Shown here: positions 16,751 to 25,419 of the stretch, piece after piece
How the letters are laid out: every line of letters begins with the position of its first letter
Position numbering within the stretch: position 1 is the stretch's first letter
Assembly (NCBI GenBank): GCA_030749235.1
Contig: JASMKM010000035.1
Location: 1 to 39,150, forward strand
DNA length: 39,150 bases
Source of the DNA: Planctomycetota bacterium
GTDB lineage: Bacteria > Planctomycetota > UBA1135
Reading direction: 5' to 3'
Program-made: the position numbers and the translations under genes
Notes under the pieces: model-generated
What the model was told of the DNA's origin: nothing
Databases searched by the model: none
What the model saw: only the letters and a program-made list of their open reading frames with translations

Positions 16751-19434
16751 TGAGTCACGACAAGATTACCTTCAATCTCGATGGCGAGGACATGCAAGTC
16801 GATGCTGGCACCAGCTTGTTGGATGCCTGTCGCAGCAAGGGTGCGCAAGTCCCCACCTTGTGTCACGAGGATCGCCTGGAGCCTTTCGGCGGCTGCCGTA
16901 TGTGCCTTGTGGAATTGGATGGCGCACCGCGACCCGTGCCGGCGTGCAAGACCAACGCCTCGGAAGGCATGGTGGTGCGCTCCGCTTCCGAATCCCTGGA
17001 GCGTGTGCGCGGCACGATCGCCGAGATGTTTATGGCCGAGCACCGTCCGTCGCAAGGCGGTCGACCCAATGCCATGGAGAAGGTCGCCAAACGCTTCGAC
17101 CTTGGTGCGCCGCCAATCCAGTTCCCCAAGCGCACCGAGTATCACGACCACAACCGCTTCATCGGTTTCGACACCGACGCTTGCATCCTATGCAACCGTT
17201 GCGTGCGCTACTGCGACGAGATTATGCAGGTCACCGCGCTCGAACATTTCGGCCAAGGGCCGGATGCAATCGTGCAGCCCACCGACGGCTTGTCCTTTCT
17301 TGACACATCCTGCGAACTGTGCGGTGGCTGTGTCTCGAGTTGCCCGACCGGTGCGCTTTACGAGAAGCAAGCACAAGGCATCGAGGAGTCTTCCTGCGAG
17401 ACCACCCGCACAGTCTGCACTTTCTGCGGCGTGGGTTGCGTAATCGACCTGAACACCAAGGATGGCAATGTCGTCAAGGTCACCGCTGAGGAAGGCGTGG
17501 GTCCGAACGACGGACACCTGTGTACCAAGGGGCGGTTCGCGTGGCAGTTCATCCATCACGAGGATCGCCTGAGCGAACCATTGGTGCGCGGTGACGACGG
17601 CGAGCTGCATGCCGTAAGTTGGGAAGAAGCCTATGCGCGCGTTGTCGAGGGCCTCTCGAAGGTCAAGCAGGAACACGGTGCCGACAGCATCGGCTTTCTG
17701 GCTTCGAGTCGTTGCACCAACGAGGATGTCTATGCCTTGCAGAAGTTGGCGCGCTCGGTGATCGGCACCAACAACGTGCATAGTTGCGCAGCGACGTGAC
17801 ATGGTCCGACCGTCTACGGCCTGGTCAGGTCGTTGGGTGCAGGAGCGATGACAAACTCGATTGCCGAAATCGAAGATACCGATTGTCTATTTGTGATCGG
17901 CAGCAACACTACCGAGGCGCACCCGGTGTTGGCCCTACGCATGAAGAAGGCCATGCGCCGTGGTGCCAAGTTGATCGTCGCCGACCCACGTCGTACTTGG
18001 TTGGCACAGCGTGCCGACATCCATTTGCAGTTGAAGCCGGGGACCGACATCCCGCTGGTCAACGCGATGGCCCACGTAATCTTGAAGGAAGGCCTGCAGG
18101 CACAGGATTACATTCACAACCTCACCGAGAATTACGAAGCATTCGCCAAGGCCGTCGGGGAATGGCCGCCCGAACGCGCCGCTGAGATCTGCGGAGTAGA
18201 GGCAGAGGACATTCGCAAAGCCGCGCGCGCTTACGCGACCACCGATCGTTCGGGGATCTATTACACGCTCGGCATTACCGAGCATGTTTGCGGTGTTGAT
18301 AACGTGCGCACACTTTCGAATCTGGCGCTGGCTACTGGACACCTGGGGCGCGAAGCTGTCGGCGTGAATCCTTTGCGTGGCCAGAACAATGTGCAAGGTT
18401 GCAACGACATGGGCAACAACCCGGTTTACCTGCCGGGATACCAGCTGGTCGCCGAAGAGGAGAACCGTGCGCGCTTCGAAAAGGCTTGGGGTACGCCGTT
18501 GAGTGCAGAGCCGGGCTTGCGGCTTGACCAGATGATGGACCGCATGCATACCGGCGAGCTCCGTGCCTTTTACGTGATGGGCGAGGATCCGCTAATCTCG
18601 GAGCCGAACCTGGCGCATGTCGAGGAAGGCTTCGACAAGGTCGACTTCGTGGTCAGCCAAGACATCTTCCTCAACGAGACATCCCGTCGCCATGCCGATG
18701 TCGTCCTTCCTGCGACTTGTTTCGCCGAGAAGGATGGCACCTTCACCAATTCTGAGCGCCGCGTGCAGCGCGTACGTAAGGCGGTGGAAGCGCCCGGCAG
18801 CGCGCGCCCCGACCTGGAGATCATCACCGAGATCGCCAAGCGCCTTGGTGCGCAGTGGCTACCCGCCGACCCACAGGCCTATTGGGACGAGGTCGCCGAC
18901 CTGATGCCGAAATTCTTCGGAATCCGTTACGACCGCATCGAAGAAACCGGCTTGCAATGGCCATGTCCTGACCGCGATCATCCCGGCTCGAAGTTCCTGC
19001 ACGAAGGCGCACCAATCCGCGGCAAGGGTGTGTTCTATGGCGTCGACCACGTGCCGCCTTGGGAGGAGCCGGACGAGGAATACCCATTCCTGTTGACCAC
19101 TGGCCGCACCTTGTATCACTACAACGCCGCTACCCAGACCGCGCGCAGTGATGGCTTGGTCGATAAGCAAGAATCCAACTTCATTGAGATCGCGCCGGCA
19201 GATGCGCGCGACTTGGGCGTCAGCGACGGCATGCTTGTGCAGGTGGAATCGCGTCGAGGTCAGGTCGATGCCTTGGCTGTGGTCACCGATCGCCTGTCTC
19301 CCGGCGTCATGTGGATGCCGATGCACTTCTCCGCTGCGCGCGCCAACGTGCTTACCGGCGATGGCCGTGATTCCGAGGTCGGGACTCCCGAATACAAAGT
19401 CACGGCGGTACGATTAGCAACACATGGGCATTGA
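16750..19434 (+). CDS. fdhA: Selenocysteine-containing formate dehydrogenase alpha subunit (TGA at 17797-17799 = Sec350)
   Basis: ORFs 16750-17799 and 17833-19434 are in the same frame, separated only by TGA and 11 sense codons. Across the TGA the sequence reads NNVHSCAAT-U-HGPTVYGLVRSLGAGAMTNSI, the FDH active-site motif. N-terminal 2Fe-2S and 4Fe-4S ferredoxin domains, then CTFCGVGCVIDL and LCTKGRFAW. TGATG junction with the upstream gene. Confidence 0.92.
17807..17832 (+). promoter_or_regulatory. Candidate bacterial SECIS element
   Basis: Hand fold: CGACC/GGTCG lower stem (17807-17811 with 17828-17832), bulged A17827, G12-C26, T.T mismatch, C-G, U.G, A-U, apical loop CGGCC starting 18 nt after the TGA. 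G lies in the first two loop positions. Confidence 0.6.
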
Positions 19435-21283
19435 AGGCGTCCTGGCTCTAGCGCTCGTCGCAGCAATCCTGGTCCTGCTCGTCACCGAGAAGGCCAGTAT
19501 TGATGCAATTGGAATCGGCTTATTGGTCGTACTGATTGGCGCAGGTCAAATTCTGCGCTTCTTCGACCCGAACTTTGATCCGGCCACGCAACTACTGGGC
19601 CCCCAAGATGCCATGACCCTGTTCGGCAACTCGGCGGTACTGACCATCGCCGCCTTGTACGTCATGGGCGAAGGCTTGTCGCGCACTGGCGCAGTGGAAT
19701 TCTTCGCGCGCACGGTGTTGCGCGTCTCCGAAGGCCGTGAACGCCGTGTGATTCTCGCGGTGGCCTTAATGGCCGGCATCACGTCGGCCTTCCTGAACAA
19801 CACAGCGGTGGTCTTGGTGTTCATCCCGGTCTTGGTGGACATGGCACAGAAGACGGGCATCGCGATCACGCGATTGCTGATCCCGATGGCCTTCGCCACC
19901 ATCCTCGGCGGCATGTGCACGTTGGTCGGCACCTCGACGAATTTGCTGGTGAGCGAGATGGCGGCCGAAGCCGGATATGAACCAATCGGCATGTTCGAGC
20001 TTTCGCCGATTGGCCTGCCGCTGCTGGTCATCAGCGTGATCTTCATCGCCGCCTTCGCACGCAAGTTGTTGCCTAGCCGCCAATCGCTGACCGCGATGAT
20101 GGCCAACTCCAACCACCGCGAATACGTCACCGAGCTTCAAATAGGGCCGAACTCACCGCTGCGCGATCGCACCTATAAGGAAGCCTTCGCCGACGTCCGC
20201 GCTGACCTGCTGTTTTTTGCACGCGGCGAAGAGATGGTGTGGCCGCCGTACTTCAACGAGACCATCGAAGAGGGCGACGTTGTCATGTTACGTGGCACGG
20301 TCGACCACCTTGCCGGCTTGCAGGATGAGCTTGGCCTGAAGCTCTTCAACGAGGCGCGCTTCGACCCCAAGAGCATGCAGTTCTTCGAACTGGCGGTGTC
20401 GCCGCACTCGCCGATGGTCGGGCGCACTATCGGCGACCTGCACCTGTGGCGTGATTACGGAGCGATTACCGTGGCGGTGCTGCGTAATAACCAGCACATC
20501 CGCGAGCGTGCATCCAAACAGGTGCTGCAACCTGGCGACCTGCTGTTGGTCTGTGGTGAGGAGTCGTCGCAGACGCGTCTGCGTGCCAGTACCGATTTCT
20601 TCCTACTGACTGGTGCGCATAACTGGGTCATGTTGCGCGGCTTGGCGCGGCGCTCGTTACTAATCACTATTATCATCATGGTCGCCTTCTCGATGGCGTC
20701 GCTCACCCATAACAACAGCCTGATCCCCTTCGCGGCCTTGAGCGGTGCGGTCGCGATGATCGCCAGCGGTTGCTTGACGGCGCGTCGCGCTTATCGGGCG
20801 ATCGACTGGCCGATTCTGCTGTTCATGGTCGGCACCATCGGTCTTGGCCGCGCCATGGAGAACACTGGTGCCGCTGCGGTAGTTGCGGAAGGACTTGTGC
20901 ATGGCCTGCAAGGCTTTGGTCCGATCGCCGCCCTAGGTGGATTGGCCTTATTGGGCTCAGTGATGTCCTCGATGGTCAGCAACCAGGCGGTCGCTGTCTT
21001 GCTCACCCCAATCGCCATCGGTGCGGCTGAAACGATCGCTCATGATCAAGGATTGGACCCGAGTAGTGGTCCAGGCTTGGCAATCACGCGTGCCTTCATC
21101 CTAGCCATCGCCATCAGCGCGTCGGTGTGCTTCGCCACGCCAATCGGCCATCAATCGAACCTGATGGTCTACGGCCCTGGCGGTTACCAGTGGAGGGACT
21201 TCCTGAAGGCAGGTATTCCGGTCAGCATCATTGCGATGATTGGCATCGTCATTGGCGTGCCGTGGATGACCGGCGCCTTCTAA
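19424..21283 (+). CDS. SLC13/DASS-type anion permease with RCK_C (TrkA-C) domains
   Basis: MAGITSAFLNNTAVVLVFIPVL..., GTSTNLLVSEMA, central ELQIGPNSPLRDRTYKEAF...GDVVMLRG and SPMVGRTIGDL...LQPGDLLLVCG; C-terminal SMVSNQAVAVLLTPIAIGAAE. Confidence 0.87.
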   Translation: MGIEGVLALALVAAILVLLVTEKASIDAIGIGLLVVLIGAGQILRFFDPNFDPATQLLGPQDAMTLFGNSAVLTIAALYVMGEGLSRTGAVEFFARTVLRVSEGRERRVILAVALMAGITSAFLNNTAVVLVFIPVLVDMAQKTGIAITRLLIPMAFATILGGMCTLVGTSTNLLVSEMAAEAGYEPIGMFELSPIGLPLLVISVIFIAAFARKLLPSRQSLTAMMANSNHREYVTELQIGPNSPLRDRTYKEAFADVRADLLFFARGEEMVWPPYFNETIEEGDVVMLRGTVDHLAGLQDELGLKLFNEARFDPKSMQFFELAVSPHSPMVGRTIGDLHLWRDYGAITVAVLRNNQHIRERASKQVLQPGDLLLVCGEESSQTRLRASTDFFLLTGAHNWVMLRGLARRSLLITIIIMVAFSMASLTHNNSLIPFAALSGAVAMIASGCLTARRAYRAIDWPILLFMVGTIGLGRAMENTGAAAVVAEGLVHGLQGFGPIAALGGLALLGSVMSSMVSNQAVAVLLTPIAIGAAETIAHDQGLDPSSGPGLAITRAFILAIAISASVCFATPIGHQSNLMVYGPGGYQWRDFLKAGIPVSIIAMIGIVIGVPWMTGAF

Positions 21284-21386
21284 GCGAGAGCAGGCACCGG
21301 CGGCGGCGTTCCTATTTGGCGAACCCCAGTCGAGCCCTTGCAACCGTCAGATTAGCCAAGGCTTGCCACCGAACCTGGAAGCAAAA

Positions 21387-22109
21387 CTACTTGCCGTCGC
21401 CGACGTCGGGCTCAGGGAAGTTGCCACCGCCGCGTGGAGTGTCCTGACGCAAGCGCGCCGGCTCCCCCTCGCTCTCTTCTTCGGGCGTTTCGGTACCGGG
21501 ACCTTCGCTGACCCACTGATAAAAGCCATCCTGCACCGCGTAGGCGCGACGGTCAATCGTGGCGTTCTCCATCCACCCACTGTTCGGGTCGAGGCCGAGC
21601 AAGTCGTAGTTGAGCCAGTAGTCCAGCTCGCCACGCGCCTGAATCTCGCGCATGGTGGTGGCCTGGCGCAGTAGGACGGCGGCCATCTCGACAGCTTCGA
21701 GCTGGAAGAAGGTCGAATCGTAGTTGCCGTCGCCGGTGGCATCTTCACCGCGCACGCGGGCGGTCATGAAACCATTCTCAGTGGGGTGGACGCCATCGCC
21801 GAACTGGGTGCGGGCGTCGGCCCAGCCAGCGGTCTCGATGCGTACGACCAGAATGCCCTCGTTCTTCAGGTGCAGCAGCACATCTGACATGCCTAGACTG
21901 AAAGTGGCAGCTTCAGCAGGGAATCCCCGCGAATATGGCGATTCGGTAAGAAATTGGTTTGCCATACCTACGGCCTGCTCAAGGCGGGCGTAGGAGGCAA
22001 ATTCTGCGGTGTCAGGGGCAGCCTCACGAAGGCGATAGAGGCGAACCGGCTCTGCCGAACAGGCGGCAAGAACAAGAATTGGGAGTAGTGCTAGAGGGCG
22101 GATTTTCAT
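21387..22109 (-). CDS. Hypothetical lipoprotein
   Basis: MKIRPLALLPILVLAACSAEPVRLYRLREAAPD: signal peptide plus lipobox; start placed at 22109. Confidence 0.7.
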   Translation of the reverse strand: MKIRPLALLPILVLAACSAEPVRLYRLREAAPDTAEFASYARLEQAVGMANQFLTESPYSRGFPAEAATFSLGMSDVLLHLKNEGILVVRIETAGWADARTQFGDGVHPTENGFMTARVRGEDATGDGNYDSTFFQLEAVEMAAVLLRQATTMREIQARGELDYWLNYDLLGLDPNSGWMENATIDRRAYAVQDGFYQWVSEGPGTETPEEESEGEPARLRQDTPRGGGNFPEPDVGDGK

Positions 22110-22131
22110 CGCTGAAAAGAGTCTTGTGACC

Positions 22132-22175
22132 ATTCTCGTCTTTCTCCGGGTTCCGAGCAAGACAAGAATTTTTTG
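22132..22175. repeat. Imperfect inverted repeat (11-bp arms, one mismatch) followed by T-tract on + strand
   Basis: ATTCTCGTCTT (22132-22142) / AAGACAAGAAT (22159-22169), then tttttt; inner CGG-GTT-CCG. Confidence 0.5.
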
Positions 22176-22223
22176 GGTCGAATCAGAACCATATTCTCGT
22201 TTAGGGGTTATCCTCCTCTTCTC

Positions 22224-22991
22224 ATGAATCAAATCGGACAAACCTTCCTCATCTTCGTGACCGGCCTCGCAGGCGGCATCCTTGGCTCCATTGCCCTTGG
22301 TCCAGCCGCCGATTCCACGGATCCAGGGACAAGCGGCCAAGGCCAGCCCGCGCTTACTTCCGACAGCGAGTTGTCGGCCGTCATCGATGCCATGCAGGGC
22401 GACATGGCCCAACTCGGCAACGAGATTTCCCAGCAGAAGAGCGCAATCCAGTCCTTGGATGCGCGTTTGGCCAACATCCAGGCCTTGCAGGGCAACAGCC
22501 CGAGCGGCCCCTCCTTGTCTGGCCTGGATCCCGCCGAGATTCCTTCCGGCTCCAGCTTCGACGCGGCTGTCAACGCTGCGATCGAGAAGCGTGAGGCCGA
22601 CGAAGCCGCGGAGCGGGATGCCCGCCGCGCCGAGCGTCGCGAGGAACAGATGGAGCGACGCATGGAGAACTACGTCACCGAACTGGGCCTGGACGCAGCA
22701 CAGGCGGATCAGATGAAGACCATCCTCCTGGAGACCGATACTGCGCGCAGCGATTTCTTCACCGAGATGCGTGATTCGGGCAACATGAATCGCGAGACCA
22801 TCCGCGACATGATGAGCGAGCTGAACGAAACCCAGAACGAGAAGCTGAGCGAGGTTTTGAACCCCACCCAGATGGAGCAGTACACCGAGATGTCCTCGAA
22901 TAGAGGCTTCGGCGGAGGCTTCGGCGGAGGCTTCGGCGGCCGAGGTGGTGGCAACACTGGCAGAGGCGGCGGCCGCAACAACGAGTTCTAA
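22224..22991 (+). CDS. Membrane-anchored coiled-coil/Spy-CpxP-like protein with Gly/Arg-rich tail
   Basis: N-terminal hydrophobic segment MNQIGQTFLIFVTGLAGGILG; ...RMENYVTELGLDAAQADQMKTILLETDTARSDFF...LNPTQMEQYTEM; tail GFGGGFGGGFGGRGGGNTGRGGGRNNEF. Confidence 0.65.
   Translation: MNQIGQTFLIFVTGLAGGILGSIALGPAADSTDPGTSGQGQPALTSDSELSAVIDAMQGDMAQLGNEISQQKSAIQSLDARLANIQALQGNSPSGPSLSGLDPAEIPSGSSFDAAVNAAIEKREADEAAERDARRAERREEQMERRMENYVTELGLDAAQADQMKTILLETDTARSDFFTEMRDSGNMNRETIRDMMSELNETQNEKLSEVLNPTQMEQYTEMSSNRGFGGGFGGGFGGRGGGNTGRGGGRNNEF
22905..22940 (+). repeat. 12-bp tandem repeat x3 (GGCTTCGGCGGA)
   Basis: Three adjacent copies, the last with a terminal C. Confidence 0.85.
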
Positions 22992-23032
22992 CTCGTCGGG
23001 TTTAATTCCTCAGAGCTAGTCTCACCTCAGGC

Positions 23033-23542
23033 TCATCCTTCAACCGAGGTCATGTGAATCCACATGACCTCGGTTGTTTTTCCATCCGGGTAGCTGAAGG
23101 TCATCGTGTAATCGAATTCACCCTCCCCCAGCACGCTGGTGCCGTGGATGATGACGTCAATGTTGGGGTCGATCCAATCCTGGCCAGGCGCCTTGGAATG
23201 CATGGTCTTGCTTGTGGCATCCCAATCGCCGTAGGAAATGGATTCAGGCTCTTCGGTGCTGTCCGTCCAGCTCTCTGCCCATTGGCCCCTGGCCTCGTCC
23301 CAACTGGTCACCGCATGGCCCGTGAAGCCCTCGTCGTAGGTCGAGGCGAAATCCCAAACCAGGGTGTCCTCGACACGCTTGACCACATAGGTAGCCTCGT
23401 AGGTGTTGACGTCTCCGAGCAGCTTGTGGGTGCCGCTCCAATTGCCGACGAAGCCAGAGATCTCGTCAATTGGCTCCGCCTTACCGGCGCAGGAGCAGAA
23501 GGCAGTGATGGTCAGGGCACAGGTTGCAAGCTTGAGAATCAT
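23033..23542 (-). CDS. DUF1579-like lipoprotein
   Basis: MILKLATCALTITAFCSCAGKAEPIDEISGFVGNWSGTHKLLG...DVIIHGTSVLGEGEFDYTMTFSYPDGKTTEVMWIHMTSVEG. Confidence 0.65.
   Translation of the reverse strand: MILKLATCALTITAFCSCAGKAEPIDEISGFVGNWSGTHKLLGDVNTYEATYVVKRVEDTLVWDFASTYDEGFTGHAVTSWDEARGQWAESWTDSTEEPESISYGDWDATSKTMHSKAPGQDWIDPNIDVIIHGTSVLGEGEFDYTMTFSYPDGKTTEVMWIHMTSVEG
23041..23081 (+). terminator. Perfect 16-bp-stem rho-independent terminator
   Basis: CAACCGAGGTCATGTG-AATC-CACATGACCTCGGTTG-TTTTT. Lies entirely within the 3' end of the minus-strand CDS 23033-23542. Confidence 0.9.
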
Positions 23543-23559
23543 GGTGGCTCCTATTTTGA

Positions 23560-24147
23560 TTAACGTGAACTAAGTTGCGCGGCGACGCGGTCGATCATGG
23601 GCCGCGGAATCGGACGGCAGCCTTCATTGGCGGCGACTTCAGCGGCCTCTTCAGGGCTCAAGCCTTCGGCAATGCCGCGGGCCAGAGCCCACACTGCGCT
23701 AACGCGTCCGCCGGAGCGGCAGTGGAGCAAGGTGTGGCCAGGACTCTCGGCCAAGGCAGCAGCCACCCGGTAGCCATCTTCCAGAGTGAAGTTGCTGCCG
23801 CTGCATGGGATCGAGACATAGTTCAATCCGGCGGCTTCCGCTGCGGCGCGTTCTTCCTTCACACCATCTTCGCGCTCGAATTGCAGGTTGATGATGGTGG
23901 TGTAGCCCAGGTCAGGAAGTTGGGCGACCTGTGCGGCGGAAATCTTGCCTCCGCCAGCGACCTTGCCGCTGAGTGCGGTGAAATTAGGAATATCGAGCAG
24001 GGCAGGAGGTGCAGAATCAGGATCGGTTGCCACGGGAATGTTGACTTTAGCACCTGCGGCGCCATCGTTTCCGGAGCCGAAGCCAGGGAAAGATGAACAG
24101 GAGGCGCAGAAAACTAGGGTTGGGAGCAAGAGGAGCTGCGTTTTCAC
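23560..24147 (-). CDS. DUF442/protein-tyrosine-phosphatase-like lipoprotein
   Basis: Signal peptide with CASCS; NFTALSGKVAGGGKISAAQVAQLPDLGYTTIINLQFE...LLHCRSGGRVSAVWALARG. Confidence 0.75.
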   Translation of the reverse strand: MKTQLLLLPTLVFCASCSSFPGFGSGNDGAAGAKVNIPVATDPDSAPPALLDIPNFTALSGKVAGGGKISAAQVAQLPDLGYTTIINLQFEREDGVKEERAAAEAAGLNYVSIPCSGSNFTLEDGYRVAAALAESPGHTLLHCRSGGRVSAVWALARGIAEGLSPEEAAEVAANEGCRPIPRPMIDRVAAQLSSR

Positions 24148-24206
24148 CGTCGAACCCTAGCAGCATTCAGCAACGCCAGTCCCGGGATTTTCGATATGCT
24201 CACGGC

Positions 24207-25007
24207 ATGAAACGGATTGCTCTCCTCGTCGCCCCGGCCCTGTGCCTATCGATTCCATTACTGGCGGGTGATGATTCCGCCACCCAAGATCCAGCGAAGA
24301 AGAGCCCTGGCTACGACGACACGCCGGTCTTGCCGGGCCAAGAATGGCGCGTGCATGACAGCAAACGACCTCAGCCCCCGAAGGTCGCAGCAGCGAAAGT
24401 AGTCGGCGGCGCCCCTTCCGATGCGGTCGTGCTGCTGGGTGGAAATGACCTTTCGATGTGGCAGCGTGGCAACGGCGATGCTGCGGTGTGGAAGCTGGAA
24501 GATGGCATCATGGAGGTCAACGGCACCGGCAGCATTCGTACTCGTGACGAGTTCGGGGATTGCCAACTGCATGTCGAATGGGCTACGCCAGCCGACAGTG
24601 ATGGTGATTCACAAGGCATGGGCAATAGTGGTGTGTTCTTGATGGGGCTTTATGAAATCCAGGTATTGGATTCACATAGCAACGTCAGTTATGCCGATGG
24701 TTCGGCGGGCGCCATCTATGGCCAATACCCGCCCGACGTGAACGCAAGCCGCGCACCAGGTGAGTGGCAGGTCTACGACATCGTGTTCACCGCACCGCGG
24801 TTTGATGACGAAGGTAAGCGCATCAGTGCTGCGCGATTTACCGTAATGCACAACGGCGTTTTGATTCACAACAACCGTGAAATTCTTGGCCCAACGACGC
24901 ACCGCAACTTACCGCCAAAGGGCGGTACGGCAGTGAAGGGCCCGGTAAGTTTGCAAGACCACGGCAATCCGGTGCGCTACCGCAACATTTGGATTCGTCC
25001 GCTGTAG
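24207..25007 (+). CDS. 3-keto-disaccharide hydrolase domain protein (DUF1080), secreted
   Basis: DAVVLLGGNDLSMWQ...AAVWKLEDGIMEVNGTGSIRTRDEFGDCQLHVEWATPAD...GNSGVFLMGLYEIQVLDSHSN...NIWIRPL. Confidence 0.9.
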   Translation: MKRIALLVAPALCLSIPLLAGDDSATQDPAKKSPGYDDTPVLPGQEWRVHDSKRPQPPKVAAAKVVGGAPSDAVVLLGGNDLSMWQRGNGDAAVWKLEDGIMEVNGTGSIRTRDEFGDCQLHVEWATPADSDGDSQGMGNSGVFLMGLYEIQVLDSHSNVSYADGSAGAIYGQYPPDVNASRAPGEWQVYDIVFTAPRFDDEGKRISAARFTVMHNGVLIHNNREILGPTTHRNLPPKGGTAVKGPVSLQDHGNPVRYRNIWIRPL

Positions 25008-25026
25008 CTGCGTCGCAATGTTGGCT

Positions 25027-25419
25027 TTATGGCAACAACTTAATGCCCACAGCTGAAGACGCCAAAGTTGGGTGTCGTGGGATTGGAATCACCACGGCAA
25101 TCCAATACATGGTTTCGCCGATGAAGCCTGAGTGGCCACCAGCTGGCAGCGCGAGGTCGGCGGAGGCATCGCCGTTGGCGTCAAGTATGCCGACCTGTCC
25201 GGCCATGCCATGAATCGGGGCACCCATGATGACTTCGCGCAGGACGCGTGAGTCACCAAGTCCATAGGCGGTTCCGAGGAAGTCACTGCGGACGACCCCC
25301 CAGGTAGGCGACGGGAACAGCTGGTAGCTGCGGCCAGCTTCGCTCACTGGGAAATCGATTTGCCAATGCACATTTCCGCCGCCACTGATCGAGAGGCTCT
25401 GCGGAGAGACGAAGATCGT
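25027..25419 (-). pseudogene. Orphan C-terminal domain fragment related to the FG-GAP protein C-terminus
   Basis: Frame reads TIFVSPQSLSISGGGNVHWQIDFPVSEAGRSYQLF...GILDANGDASADLALPAGGHSGFIGETMYWIAVV...SSAVGIKLLP. Resembles the C-terminus of the 33639-35327 protein. No own signal peptide or N-terminal part; starts directly after the stop of the 25420 gene in the same frame. Confidence 0.6.

Noticed and set aside
17797-17799. Reading the FDH TGA as a pseudogene-causing nonsense mutation
   Set aside because: It falls exactly at the known Sec position, coding quality continues on both sides, and a SECIS-like hairpin follows.
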